Assembly (NCBI RefSeq): GCF_001012815.1
Contig: NZ_JYJP01000109.1
Coordinates: 1 to 64,000, forward strand
Length of the DNA stretch: 64,000 nt
Origin: Vibrio mexicanus
GTDB lineage: Bacteria > Pseudomonadota > Gammaproteobacteria > Enterobacterales > Vibrionaceae
Reading direction: 5' to 3'
The position numbers and the translations under genes were made by a program. The first letter of the stretch is position 1, and every line of letters begins with the position of its first letter. The notes under the pieces are model-generated. The model searched no databases. It saw nothing but the letters and a program-made list of their open reading frames with translations, and was not told the origin of the DNA. Shown one piece after another: positions 26,979 through 36,531 of this stretch.

Positions 26979-27190
26979 AAAAAAAAGCCCGCTTTAGTGG
27001 CGGGCGAATAGTCACAGATGCATTACACAAAAAGTGGATGTCCTGAAACAATCAGTGGATTCACTTTTTTTGTTGGTGAAGGATTTCAAGGTTAAGTAGC
27101 AGTCACTTACCTTGCATCGCCGACATGACAAGTGCCAAGCGAAATTTTACCAACAGATTCAGCATAGCCCAAAAAAACACCTATGACTAT
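26979..27190 (-). ncRNA. Candidate small RNA or structured 3' UTR downstream of ybaK
   Basis: The 580-bp gap between ytfK and ybaK has no credible gene, but the minus strand holds two hairpins: 27105-27113 with 27088-27097, and 27062-27069 with 27029-27036. A textbook terminator follows at 26979-27005 (GCCCGC/GCGGGC and eight U). Either a free small RNA is made here, or the ybaK-ygfZ transcript carries a structured 3' UTR of about 270 bases. I found no convincing promoter, so the 5' end is unknown. It resembles no small RNA family I recognise. Confidence 0.4.
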
Positions 27191-27270
27191 TTATGTTTTC
27201 TTTGTGAATAAAAATTTAACCCAATCCTGTTGCTTGTGCGATCTTGTTCACTCTTTGTTGTAATATGTGG

Positions 27271-27744
27271 TTACATTTTGCAGATGTCAGCCCAAATTGG
27301 GGTACATAGCTGAGTAAGATCTTCACGATGTAATGCAATTCCCGCAAGGCGATCGCCACTGCTTATGGTGATGCAGTCTTCGTCTTTGATGGAATGGTCG
27401 AACAGAATTGGCATATGACGTTTAAGAAGCAAGGGAGCGACTGTCCCAATTTTGTAACCCGTCAGTGGCTCAACTTGTTCCTTCTCAACGCAAGTCATCC
27501 GGCGGCAGTCTAGTGTCGCTCTGACTTTTTTCGGATCAACAGAACGATTGCCAGGGCAGCACGCGAGCGCAATCATACCGCCCATATCCCGCAGCAGCAT
27601 CGACTTAACCATTTGGCTGGTTCGGATACCACGCTGTCTAGCGGCATCTTCAATCGACACTGCCGCCGTTTGGTGCGGCAGCAGTGTGTAGCTCACGCCT
27701 TGTGAGTCAAGGAACTGAGTGATTTTTGTAGCAAACATAGTCAT
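27271..27744 (-). CDS. YbaK/ProX-type aminoacyl-tRNA deacylase
   Basis: A 157-residue single-domain protein of the YbaK / prolyl-tRNA synthetase editing family, which hydrolyses mischarged tRNA such as Cys- or Ala-tRNA(Pro). The VSIEDAARQRGIRTSQMVKSMLL segment and the GTVAPLLLK segment carry the family's conserved lysine and glycine-containing substrate loops. Which tRNA is edited cannot be told. Two in-frame ATGs (27744 and 27738) lie close together; neither has a strong ribosome site. It follows ygfZ by 28 bp on the same strand and is probably co-transcribed. Confidence 0.82.
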   Translation of the reverse strand: MTMFATKITQFLDSQGVSYTLLPHQTAAVSIEDAARQRGIRTSQMVKSMLLRDMGGMIALACCPGNRSVDPKKVRATLDCRRMTCVEKEQVEPLTGYKIGTVAPLLLKRHMPILFDHSIKDEDCITISSGDRLAGIALHREDLTQLCTPIWADICKM

Positions 27745-27771
27745 CAAAACTTACTCATCAAAACTCAAAAC

Positions 27772-28740
27772 CTAGTCATCGGTGAGTGAGTAAGGAAGGG
27801 CTTCGATTCTCCAGCTTGAGTCTGGTTGATCTTTTAGGCGAAGCTGAGTGTCGGCTTCAAGGTTATTCGGCAGCACGACCAATCCAATAGCTTGGTTGTC
27901 ACTAAAGTTAAATATGTTCAATAGAGAGCCTGCCGAACGCCAGTTTTCACCCACGGCACGTTCAAGTTCAACACTGTCGCTATCTAGTGGAGCGGAAGTT
28001 GAACCGCGAACGATGAATGTTGAGCGCTTATTAGTGCCACGATATTTTGCACGAGCGACGGTCTCTTGGCCGGTGTAGCAGCCTTTCGTGAAGCTAATGC
28101 CTCCGGTTGCTTGTAGATTCAGTGCTTGTGGAATATGTTGGATCTGCTCTTGTTGAGTCACTGCTGGCAAGGCCGCTTGAATATCAAAGTAGTCCCAAGC
28201 AGATTCAGAAACTTTTTCACCTGAGAAGTCGCTTATCAGCGAAGTAGCAGCATCTTGATTGATGAGTAGCAGCCAGCGATTGTCTTCAATTTTAACGGCT
28301 GTGCCACCATCGATATTACGAACATCGCTTCGGGCATCAGACAGAGCATCAACAAAATCGTTGGCTTCCAAACCCATGACACCTAGCGCCACATCGCTGC
28401 TTGATTCAATCGTCACCTTAGAGAAAATAGCGTATTTCTTTAGTTCAGTGAGTTCAGCTTCAATCGCAGATTTTGGTTGAAACATCCCATAGCCACCGTT
28501 GTGGTTGAAAAGGCGAAACAGGCTCCAAACCTTACCTTTTGCATCACAATGAGCACCTAATGTGGATTCTTCAGCAGGTAGAGTCACGACATCGCAGGTG
28601 ACTTGGCCTTGAAGGTAAGACTTTTTGTCATCACCTTGCATTTCGATTGCGCCCCAAGATGGTAAATGAGCAAGCATCAGAGCCGGAAGTTGCTGATCGT
28701 GTGCAATCTCAAGTTGTGTGAATTCGTTTTGCCATTCCAT
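27772..28740 (-). CDS. ygfZ: tRNA-modifying protein YgfZ (iron-sulfur cluster factor)
   Basis: A 322-residue folate-binding protein of the GcvT-like family. The signature K-G-C-Y-x-G-Q-E (KGCYTGQE) is intact near residue 230, including the cysteine essential in E. coli. YgfZ is a tetrahydrofolate-dependent factor for a subset of Fe-S enzymes, including MiaB, hence its tRNA-modification phenotype. It is divergent from sdhE, whose product flavinylates succinate dehydrogenase; this ygfZ/sdhE divergence is also seen in E. coli. Confidence 0.95.
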   Translation of the reverse strand: MEWQNEFTQLEIAHDQQLPALMLAHLPSWGAIEMQGDDKKSYLQGQVTCDVVTLPAEESTLGAHCDAKGKVWSLFRLFNHNGGYGMFQPKSAIEAELTELKKYAIFSKVTIESSSDVALGVMGLEANDFVDALSDARSDVRNIDGGTAVKIEDNRWLLLINQDAATSLISDFSGEKVSESAWDYFDIQAALPAVTQQEQIQHIPQALNLQATGGISFTKGCYTGQETVARAKYRGTNKRSTFIVRGSTSAPLDSDSVELERAVGENWRSAGSLLNIFNFSDNQAIGLVVLPNNLEADTQLRLKDQPDSSWRIEALPYSLTDD

Positions 28741-29013
28741 GTTGAAACCTTTTAATCAATTGGCGATGGCTTATGTTAAAGCGGATAGGTCACAAAGCTC
28801 AAGAGTGAGCGACTGAGATTATCAATATATCTAAGAATCGGAGGAAATAGCCCGTTTTGAAAAGCGATAAACCCTTTGTTATTTGTGGACTTGAAGGACT
28901 TTTTGACAAGTTTTTGCTATCAAGCAAAGGGACTGTGACTGGTGCAGTAGTGGACTGGCGCTTAGATTGATACACTCCGCTTATAGTTACAGAAACATCA
29001 GGTGAGGAATACC

Positions 29014-29274
29014 ATGTACACTGCAGAAGACAAAGCTCGTATCAAGTGGGCATGCCGAAGAGGGATGCTTGAGCTTGATGTCGTCATTATGCCTTTTTTC
29101 GAAGAGTGTTTTGAGTCACTACAAGATAATGAACAACGTGATTTCGTTTCGCTACTAGAGTGCGATGATCCGGATCTATTTACCTGGGTCATGGGGCACG
29201 GTCGAAGCGAAAACCTTGGCCATGCCGCCATGGTGGATAAGATTGTCGCTCATAACCTCAGCAAAGTTCGATAG
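29014..29274 (+). CDS. sdhE: FAD assembly factor SdhE
   Basis: An 86-residue small acidic protein required for covalent flavin attachment to SdhA and FrdA. The family's RGMLELD motif is at 15-21 (conserved RGxxE). The start at 29014 has GAGG six bases ahead; an in-frame start four codons earlier overlaps the ribosome site. Its 3' end overlaps the start of ygfX, the conserved pair. Confidence 0.95.
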   Translation: MYTAEDKARIKWACRRGMLELDVVIMPFFEECFESLQDNEQRDFVSLLECDDPDLFTWVMGHGRSENLGHAAMVDKIVAHNLSKVR

Positions 29275-29647
29275 TTTCCACTGCCGGACTTCATCTAACG
29301 CTCGTATTGCTAGCCTACTACTCCTGTTGCTAGCAATATGGGCGATTGTCACCTCTCCATTAGCCCCTCTGCCTGCTTTACTTCTTTCACTCGCTCTCAT
29401 TTACTGTTGTTGTTTTAATTCCTTAACGCCTCCCGCCATTGAAGGCTCGTTCTCATTGTCTCGCACTGGCGAGTTTAAGTACCAAGATCAGACATTCAAT
29501 GTTACTCGCACTTTTGAGCATTGCGGATATTGGTTTGTGGTGATTACTATGAGTAACGGTCATCGATTTACTTTGTGGCGAGACAGCTTACCCGAATCAG
29601 ACTATCGATTGATTAAGGTCATCTCTAGGATGAATAAGCAGGAATAA
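29222..29647 (+). CDS. YgfX family inner-membrane protein
   Basis: A small membrane protein of about 140 residues whose N-terminal third holds two closely spaced hydrophobic helices (LLLLLLAIWAIV and ALLLSLALIYCC). A soluble region with the YgfX-like pattern W-F-V-V...GHRFTLWRDSLPESDYR follows. In E. coli ygfX follows sdhE. It was described as a toxin-like protein affecting FtsZ and MreB (CptA) and as needed for prodigiosin in Serratia. The start is uncertain: ATG 29222 and TTG 29243 are both inside sdhE. It is translationally coupled to sdhE. Confidence 0.75.
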   Translation: MPPWWIRLSLITSAKFDSFHCRTSSNARIASLLLLLLAIWAIVTSPLAPLPALLLSLALIYCCCFNSLTPPAIEGSFSLSRTGEFKYQDQTFNVTRTFEHCGYWFVVITMSNGHRFTLWRDSLPESDYRLIKVISRMNKQE

Positions 29648-29674
29648 CTGAACAAGGCTGAATGTCAGGCAAAG

Positions 29675-29701
29675 AAAAGGAGCGATGACCGCTCCTTTTT
29701 G
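29675..29701. terminator. Bidirectional terminator between ygfX and nadB
   Basis: Nine-bp stem AAAAGGAGC/GCTCCTTTT with T runs on each strand, serving two convergent genes. Confidence 0.85.
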
Positions 29702-29719
29702 ATGTGTTGGTGTGAACCG

Positions 29720-31326
29720 TTACTTTTCAGGGGTTAAGATTGTTGGCCCACTTTGCTCTGCGCGGTTAGGATAATCTAAGGTGTAGTGCAAGCCTCGGCT
29801 CTCTTTACGTTGCATGGCGCAGCGTACCATGAGCTCTGCCACTTGCAGTAGGTTACGCAGCTCAAGCAGGTTGTTCGAAACTCTAAAGTTGCTGTAATAC
29901 TCGTGCGTTTCTTGCTGCAGCATTTGAATGCGGCGCAATGCCCGTTCAAGACGCTTATCTGTGCGAACGATACCCATGTAATCCCACATAAACAGGCGTA
30001 GCTCATGCCAGTTATGCTGAATAATGACTTCTTCATCTGAACAGCTAACTTGGCTTTCATCCCAAGCAGGCAAACTTGGTGGCATTTCAGCATTGCCAAT
30101 CAGTTTGACGATGTCCTTCGCAGCAGACCACGCATAAACCACACACTCCAGCAAAGAGTTCGATGCCATACGGTTCGCACCGTGTAGGCCGGTGTAGCTC
30201 ACTTCACCAATCGCATAGAGCTGCTTGAGGTCGGTCTGGCCTTGCTGATTCACCATCACACCACCACAGGTATAGTGAGCGGCAGGAACGATAGGGATCG
30301 GCTCCTTAGTCATATCGATGCCCAAGTCTTGCAAACGCATGTGAATGGTTGGGAAGTGCTTTTCGATAAAATCAGCAGGCTTATGGCTGATGTCTAAATA
30401 CATGCAATCTGCGCCCAAGCGCTTCATTTCAAAGTCGATTGCACGTGCCACGACGTCACGTGGAGCAAGTTCAGCTCTTTCATCGAAGTCAGACATGAAA
30501 CGTGAACCGTCTGGGCGTCTTAAGTACGCTCCCTCACCACGCAAGGCTTCGGTAAGAAGGAAGTTACGCGCTTCAGGGTGGAATAGACAAGTTGGGTGGA
30601 ATTGGTTGAATTCCAAGTTGGCAACGCGGCAACCTGCACGCCATGCCATTGCAATACCATCGCCAGAGGAGACGTCTGGGTTAGATGTATATTGGTAGAC
30701 TTTGGAAGCACCGCCTGTTGCTAACACAACAAATTTCGCGCGTACGGTTTCTACGTGCTCTTGGTTGCGGTTCCAAATGTAGGCGCCGATGACTTTATTC
30801 TTATTGCCGCCAATTTTGTCTTCAGTGATGAGATCAAGCGCGTTGTGACGTTCGAAGATTTCAATGTTTGGATGATTATGAACGTTGTCTTGGAGAGACG
30901 TTTGCATCGCCATGCCCGTTGCATCGGCGGCATGCAGAATGCGTCGATGACTGTGACCGCCTTCTCGCGTTAGGTGATAACGTGGCGCTTCATCAGTGTC
31001 GTTTTCTTCTCTGTCAAAAGGAACGCCGCCATCAATCAACACTGCACACACTCCTTGGCGTTTTCAGCAATAAACTTAACGGTTTCTTCTTCACAGATAT
31101 CGCCACCGGCAATCTGTGTATCTTCGACATGCGACTCGATGCTATCTGACTCATCGAATACCGCGGCAATACCACCTTGAGCGTAATAGGTTGCCCCTTC
31201 GCTTCTTGGGCCTTTGCTCAATACGATAACCTTGCCATGCTCTGCGACACGCAAGGCCAAGGATAAACCTGCAGCGCCGCTCCCTACCACTAACACATCA
31301 CATTGATGTTCACGGTTTGCGTTCAT
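29720..31326 (-). CDS. nadB: L-aspartate oxidase, frame broken
   Basis: NadB oxidises L-aspartate to iminoaspartate with FAD, the first step of NAD synthesis. The N-terminal FAD motif VLVVGSGAAGLSLALR, the TYYAQGGIAAVF segment, the HTREGGHSHRRI substrate segment and the C-terminal helical domain are all present. The frame breaks near 31040, where a C on the plus strand (a coding-strand G of TGG) is missing. Restoring it changes ECVQC-stop into ECVQWLIDGGVPFDRE and gives 535 residues, the usual length. It is divergent from rpoE, the E. coli order. Confidence 0.95.
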
Positions 31327-31629
31327 AAAACTTTTAAAATCCTGAATTAAATTAGAGCGTGGTGACCTTTTGTGGTTTGTTTCCCACCAAGTGCTGCAAA
31401 TCAGCTCGAAAGGTTAACACGCTCGAGAGTGCTCAACTCTTGCAGTGCAATCTTTAATGCAACGAACACGTTTTCACGTGTTTTAATTTCAACTATACCA
31501 CTAGCTTTAATACATTACTTTGTTAATAACATTGCTTTTCGTCATTTTCATCCCCAGAATCTGGATAACGAATAAATGTGGCGATATCACACTGTCCAAA
31601 ATAAAAAGTGAATTTTTTGAGAAAGTTTT

Positions 31630-31656
31630 GAACTTTCCTTTCACTGCTGGGTCACA
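31630..31656 (+). promoter_or_regulatory. Probable sigma-E promoter of rpoE
   Basis: TGAACTTT with GAACTT at 31630-31635, then 15 bases, then GTCACA at 31651-31656. This fits the sigma-E consensus (GAACTT, about 15, GTCTAA) apart from two bases in the -10. Transcription would start near 31663, about 95 bases before rpoE. Autoregulation of rpoE by sigma-E is established in E. coli. Confidence 0.55.
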
Positions 31657-31756
31657 ATAGTGCTCATGTAGGCAGTGGTGTCAATACTACATTGTGCATA
31701 AATAGTACTCACCTTTGTGAAAAGCTGAGTAAAAACAAATAGGAGAATACGCTCGA

Positions 31757-32334
31757 ATGAACGAGCAGCTGACCGATCAAGTATTGATTGAGCGAGTTCA
31801 GAGTGGGATAAGCAAGCATTTAATCTTTTAGTTTTGCGTTACCAAAACAAAGTTTGCAATCTTATTTCTCGGTATGTGAGCAATTCCGGCGACGTCGCAG
31901 ACGTTGCACAAGAAGCGTTCATTAAGGCGTATCGTGCGATTCCAAGTTTCCGAGGCGAAAGTGCCTTTTATACTTGGTTATATCGAATCGCTGTCAATAC
32001 CGCTAAAAATCACCTTGTTGCCCAAGGCCGTAGGCCACCAGCAACAGATGTTGATGCTGAAGAAGCTGAATATTACGAAACCGGTAGTGCACTGAAAGAA
32101 ATTTCGAACCCTGAGAACTTAACGTTGTCCAACGAGTTGAAACAAGTGGTTTTCAGTGCAATAGAAGCACTACCTGAAGATTTAAAAACCGCGATGACTT
32201 TACGAGAGCTAGACGGCTTGAGTTATGAAGAAATCGCAGAAGTAATGGATTGCCCTGTAGGAACGGTACGTTCGCGTATCTTCCGAGCCCGTGAAGCGGT
32301 TGAAAAGAGAATCAAACCTCTTATGCAGCGCTAA
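31757..32334 (+). CDS. rpoE: RNA polymerase sigma-E factor, frame broken
   Basis: Envelope-stress sigma factor. Regions 2 (DVAQEAFIKAYRAIPSFRGES) and 4 (LDGLSYEEIAEVMDCPVGTVRSRIFRAREAV) are intact. The true start is the ATG at 31757 with AGGAG upstream (MNEQLTDQVLIERVQSG). A G is missing from GGGG at 31805-31807, so the frame stops after 24 codons; restoring it gives GDKQAFNLLVLRYQNK and a 192-residue protein, against 191 in E. coli. An internal start at 31834 would lack most of region 1.2/2.1. It heads the rpoE-rseA-rseB-rseC operon. Confidence 0.96.
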
Positions 32335-32372
32335 CGTCAATAACGGTATGAAAGCGAGTTATGGTGAAAAGA

Positions 32373-33002
32373 ATGGCTGACAAAGAAAAACTTTCAGCAC
32401 TCATGGATGGAGAGTTGGTTGATAAAGCACTAATTTCAGAATTAGAGCAAGATCAATCAGGGTTGGAAGCGTGGAAGAACTATCATCTCATCGGCGATGT
32501 GATGCGTGGTGATGCCCCTGAAAAACCTGAGTGGAATATCGCTGAAAGCGTCGCGTTAGCGTTGGAAAATGAACCTGCGCACAATCCACTACCACAGACT
32601 AATGTCGTTGACCTTCAAGAAGCTAAGGTTGAGTCACAGCCTACACCTTCACAAGCAAGAAGACAGCTTCCAGCTTGGTTGTCCCAGTTTGGACAAGTTG
32701 CTGTTGCAGCGTGTGTGTCAATGGCCGTTATTCTGGGTGTACAACAGTATGGTGGTAGTGAAGCGTCTCAAGCAGAGCGTGACCAAATCCCAGTGCTACA
32801 AACCATTCCATTTGCGGGAAGCGCAGAACCTGTAAGCTTGACCCGTGATACAGTTTCTAATCGAAGCACAGAATTGAGCGAGGCGAACGTTCAAGAGCAA
32901 CGTCGTCGTATTAACGCCATGCTTCAAGATTATGAGTTACAATTGAGACTAAACAGTGAAGGTAACCCAAACCAGAGTGTTATCGAACCGGTAGTTGAAT
33001 GA
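32373..33002 (+). CDS. rseA: Anti-sigma-E factor RseA
   Basis: Inner-membrane anti-sigma factor of 209 residues. The cytoplasmic N-terminus (KEKLSALMDGELVD) is the sigma-E-binding domain. One membrane segment follows near residues 105-123 (VAVAACVSMAVILGV). The periplasmic part ends with the strongly conserved QEQRRRINAMLQDYELQ. Stepwise cleavage by DegS and RseP frees sigma-E. The ATG at 32373 starts the protein in the family position; a start four codons earlier is possible. rseB overlaps its stop by 4 bp. Confidence 0.93.
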   Translation: MADKEKLSALMDGELVDKALISELEQDQSGLEAWKNYHLIGDVMRGDAPEKPEWNIAESVALALENEPAHNPLPQTNVVDLQEAKVESQPTPSQARRQLPAWLSQFGQVAVAACVSMAVILGVQQYGGSEASQAERDQIPVLQTIPFAGSAEPVSLTRDTVSNRSTELSEANVQEQRRRINAMLQDYELQLRLNSEGNPNQSVIEPVVE

Positions 33003-33964
33003 AAAAAATCCTGATCAGTGCGCTGGCACTGTTCGGTTTGAACTCAACGTTAGCCTTTGCAGAGCCAGTACCTGCAGAGGCTTTGTTGCATCAAATGAAC
33101 GAAGCCAGTCAAAATCTTAATTATGAGTTGTCTTACGTCTTAATTAAGAAAAACAGTATAGAACCTCTCCTTTATCGTCATGCTCGAAATGACGAACAAC
33201 AACTTGCGCATCTTGTATATCTTAGTGGTCCTGTTCGTGAAGTGATTCGTCGTGGTGGCGAAGTAAGCTATATCGAACCGGGTGTCGAGCCGTTCACCAT
33301 CGAATCTGGCAATATGGTTGCCCCGACCATTCCGCTATTGAACAGCGATATTGAGCATTTGAGTGAACAGTATGATTTCGTCAATGTGGGCCGCTCTCGC
33401 GAAGCGGGCACGGCGTGTCAGGTGTTGCGTATAGTGCCAAAAGATGGCTTGCGTTATTCCTACATCCTTTGGATTGATGAGAACACGAGCCTTCCGCTAC
33501 GTGCCGATTTAGTCGACCGTGACGGAGAAGTGCTAGAGCAATATCGCACCATCTCTTACTCAGTCAATGAGCGTATTGCTGATGTGCTGACGCGTCTAAA
33601 TGATGTCACGCTTCCTGAAGTATTGTCTTTGCCTAAAGGTAATGTTGAAGATACATACTGGAACGTGGGTTGGACCCCTGAAGGGTTTGAGCCGAAAGAG
33701 TTGAACCGTTACAGGATGGCGATGACAGAACGTATGGTGGAAAGCCAAATGTTCAGTGATGGTCTGTTCACGTTTTCTGTGTATGTTTCTGATAGCGATG
33801 ATTTGTCTTTAAAAGGGCAGGTTGTTCGTCAAGGTCGCCGCACCTTGCATAGCTTTGTGAAAGGCAAGAGTGAGATATCAATCGTTGGTGATATCCCACC
33901 AGCAACGGCGAAGCGTATCGCCGACTCTGTGGTTTTTGAAACACCTGCGGTGGCTCAGCCATGA
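32999..33964 (+). CDS. rseB: Sigma-E regulator RseB (MucB)
   Basis: A periplasmic protein of 321 residues that binds RseA and shields it from DegS; it senses lipopolysaccharide intermediates. A signal peptide (residues 1-21, cut after FA) is followed by the large MucB/RseB lipoprotein-like domain and the smaller C-terminal domain with VVRQGRRTLHSFVKG. It overlaps rseA (4 bp) and rseC (4 bp), indicating strict translational coupling. Confidence 0.95.
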   Translation: MKKILISALALFGLNSTLAFAEPVPAEALLHQMNEASQNLNYELSYVLIKKNSIEPLLYRHARNDEQQLAHLVYLSGPVREVIRRGGEVSYIEPGVEPFTIESGNMVAPTIPLLNSDIEHLSEQYDFVNVGRSREAGTACQVLRIVPKDGLRYSYILWIDENTSLPLRADLVDRDGEVLEQYRTISYSVNERIADVLTRLNDVTLPEVLSLPKGNVEDTYWNVGWTPEGFEPKELNRYRMAMTERMVESQMFSDGLFTFSVYVSDSDDLSLKGQVVRQGRRTLHSFVKGKSEISIVGDIPPATAKRIADSVVFETPAVAQP

Positions 33965-34431
33965 TGACGGCATTAGCAACGGTAACCTCGGTTGAACAAA
34001 CTCAATCGGGGTACCGAGTCTCGTTAAGTTGCGAGCAGCAAACCAGTTGCAGCAGTTGTTCTTCGCAAAAAAGCTGCGGAACTGGGATTGTCTCCAAAGC
34101 TGTCGGAAACAAATCATTACAATGGAACTTAACTTCTGATAAACCTGTATCGGAAGGACAAGTGGTTGAAATCGGCTTTCCTGAGAGAAATCTTCTTCAA
34201 TCGGCCGCAACGGTCTACATTATTCCTCTTATAATGATGTTAGTGGGTGCGCTTCTTGGCCAGTGGTGGATTGCACCATGGCTTGGAGGTGGCGAAGGTA
34301 GCGTCATTTTTCTCTCAATGCTCTTTATTGCGCTCGGTGTGATGATATCGAAACGCGTTGCCCACACTTTAGAGGCAAAAGATTCTCACCATGTGACTTT
34401 GATCCGCGTATTTGGAAATCCAATTAGCTAG
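33961..34431 (+). CDS. rseC: SoxR-reducing system / RseC family protein
   Basis: A 156-residue inner-membrane protein. A cysteine-rich N-terminus (CEQQTSCSSCSSQKSCG, four cysteines in the RseC pattern) precedes two membrane helices near 79-97 and 106-124. RseC helps reduce SoxR in E. coli, together with the Rsx complex, and influences sigma-E mildly. It is the last gene of the rpoE operon. A weak hairpin at 34479-34494 separates it from lepA. Confidence 0.93.
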   Translation: MMTALATVTSVEQTQSGYRVSLSCEQQTSCSSCSSQKSCGTGIVSKAVGNKSLQWNLTSDKPVSEGQVVEIGFPERNLLQSAATVYIIPLIMMLVGALLGQWWIAPWLGGGEGSVIFLSMLFIALGVMISKRVAHTLEAKDSHHVTLIRVFGNPIS

Positions 34432-34535
34432 TGCGCACAAGAGAGAAATTGGGTAGAATCTGCCAACTTGATTGAAATGCCGTCAAATGATGGCTTTCTT
34501 ATGTCCCTATTTTTAGAGTTTAGTCATCCCAAATC

Positions 34536-36328
34536 ATGAAGCACATTCGTAACTTTTCGATTATCGCCCACATCGACCACGGTAAGTCGACCCTATCAGA
34601 CCGTCTAATCCAAGTATGTGGTGGATTAAGCGATCGTGAAATGGCAGCACAGGTTCTTGACTCAATGGATCTTGAGCGTGAGCGTGGTATCACCATCAAA
34701 TCTCAGAGTGTGACGCTAAACTACACCGCCAAAGACGGTGAAACTTATCAGTTGAACTTCATCGATACCCCAGGACACGTTGACTTCGCCTACGAGGTAT
34801 CTCGTTCTTTGGCGCTTGTGAAGGTGCGCTGTTGGTTGTCGACGCAGGTCAGGGTGTAGAAGCTCAGACTTTGGCAAACTGTTACACCGCGATCGAAATG
34901 GATCTTGAGGTTGTGCCAATTCTCAACAAGATCGACCTTCCTGCCGCTGATCCTGAGCGTGTAGCAGAAGAGATCGAAGAGATTGTTGGTATCGATGCGA
35001 TGGAAGCGACGCGTTGTAGTGCGAAAACAGGTATCGGTGTTGATGATGTATTAGAAAACATCGTTTCAGCTATTCCAGCACCGGAAGGCGATCCTGATGC
35101 GCCACTTCAAGCTCTGATCATCGACTCATGGTTCGATAACTACCTTGGCGTTGTGTCACTGGTTCGTATCAAGAACGGTACACTTAAGAAGAACGACAAG
35201 ATTAAGGTGATGAGTACGGGTCAAGTTTGGGGTGTAGACCGTCTAGGTATCTTTACGCCGAAACAGATCGATACGACTGAACTGAAAACTGGCGAAGTAG
35301 GCTGGGTTGTTTGTGGTATTAAAGACATCCTAGGTGCACCTGTAGGTGATACTCTGACGTTGGCAAAAGGTGGCAGTGAAGAAGCGCTACCTGGTTTTAA
35401 GAAAGTAAAACCTCAGGTTTATGCCGGCTTGTTCCCAGTATCATCAGATGATTACGAAAGCTTCCGTGATGCGCTAGGTAAATTAAGCCTAAACGATGCG
35501 TCTCTATTCTATGAGCCAGAAAACTCTGCGGCACTAGGCTTTGGTTTCCGTTGTGGCTTCCTTGGTATGCTTCACATGGAGATCATCCAAGAGCGTCTAG
35601 AGCGCGAATACGATCTTGATCTGATCACTACAGCACCAACCGTAGTGTATGAAGTTGAGAAAACTGACGGCACTCTACTGTACGTAGATAGCCCAGCGAA
35701 ACTGCCTGCTATCAACGACATCGAAGAGATTCGTGAGCCAATCGCTCGTTGTAATATCCTTGTACCTTCTGATTACTTGGGTAATGTGATTACGTTGTGT
35801 GTTGAGAAACGTGGTACTCAGGTTGATATGGTCTACCACGGTAACCAAGTTGCCGTCACTTACGATATCCCGATGGCAGAAGTTGTATTGGACTTCTTCG
35901 ATCGCTTGAAGTCGACCTCGCGTGGTTATGCGTCGCTAGATTACAACTTCCAGCGCTTTGAAGCATCGAACATGGTTCGTGTAGACGTACTATTGAACGG
36001 CGATACGGTTGATGCCCTTGCAATGATTACTCACAAAGATCAATCGCAAACTCGTGGCCGTCAGTTGGTTGAGAAGATGAAAGAGTTCATTCCTCGCCAG
36101 ATGTTCGACATTGCGATTCAAGCAGCAATTGGTAACCACATCATTGCTCGTTCTACCGTTAAACAGCTTCGTAAGAACGTAATTGCGAAATGTTACGGTG
36201 GTGACGTGAGCCGTAAGAAAAAGCTACTGAAGAAGCAGAAAGAAGGTAAGAAACGTATGAAGCAGATCGGTAATGTCGAGCTGCCTCAAGAAGCCTTCCT
36301 TGCCATCTTGCATGTAGGTAAAGATTAA
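34536..36328 (+). CDS. lepA: Elongation factor 4 (LepA), frame broken
   Basis: Ribosomal GTPase that acts on back-translocation and 30S biogenesis. The G1 motif AHIDHGKST, G3 DTPGHVDF and G4 NKIDLP are present, as is the LepA-specific C-terminal domain with KKLLKKQKEGKKRMKQIG. The frame breaks at 34814: GCGGCT is read as GCGCT. Adding the G gives [22 protein letters not shown] and 597 residues, the usual size. It is followed 203 bp later by lepB, with a large palindrome between them. Confidence 0.96.
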
Positions 36329-36338
36329 TCCCCGTCAT

Positions 36339-36442
36339 AATTGTCGCTACAGCGTTGTTGCCAGCGCAAACTCACCCAAATCACATAGGACTTCTATGCT
36401 CATTGGGATGAGCTTGCTTGTCGCCTAGCTGTAGCACCAATT
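36339..36442. repeat. Long imperfect palindrome between lepA and lepB
   Basis: Two arms of about 45 bp, starting AATTGTCGCTACAGC and ending GCTGTAGCACCAATT, are inverted about a centre near 36391 (CATAGGACTTCTATG). Arm similarity is patchy but extends the whole length. It looks like one of the dispersed intergenic palindromes found in many Vibrio genomes. As RNA it would form a very long hairpin in the lepA-lepB transcript and could affect its processing. Confidence 0.6.
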
Positions 36443-36531
36443 ATCTAGGGGATAGTGAGTGCAAAATTATAATTAGTAAGTGAAAGGGTCTCGGCTCTTT
36501 CACTTTCGTATTTTTAAGATAAGGGAAGTCA

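Noticed and set aside
26767..26997. A 76-codon open frame on the plus strand between ytfK and ybaK
   Set aside because: It has no ribosome site, no resemblance to a protein family, and runs into the poly-A and hairpin of the opposite-strand terminator.
31834..32334. A shorter sigma-E protein starting at 31834
   Set aside because: It would lack the N-terminal part of region 2. The ATG at 31757 with AGGAG and a one-G frameshift explains the full, normal-length protein.
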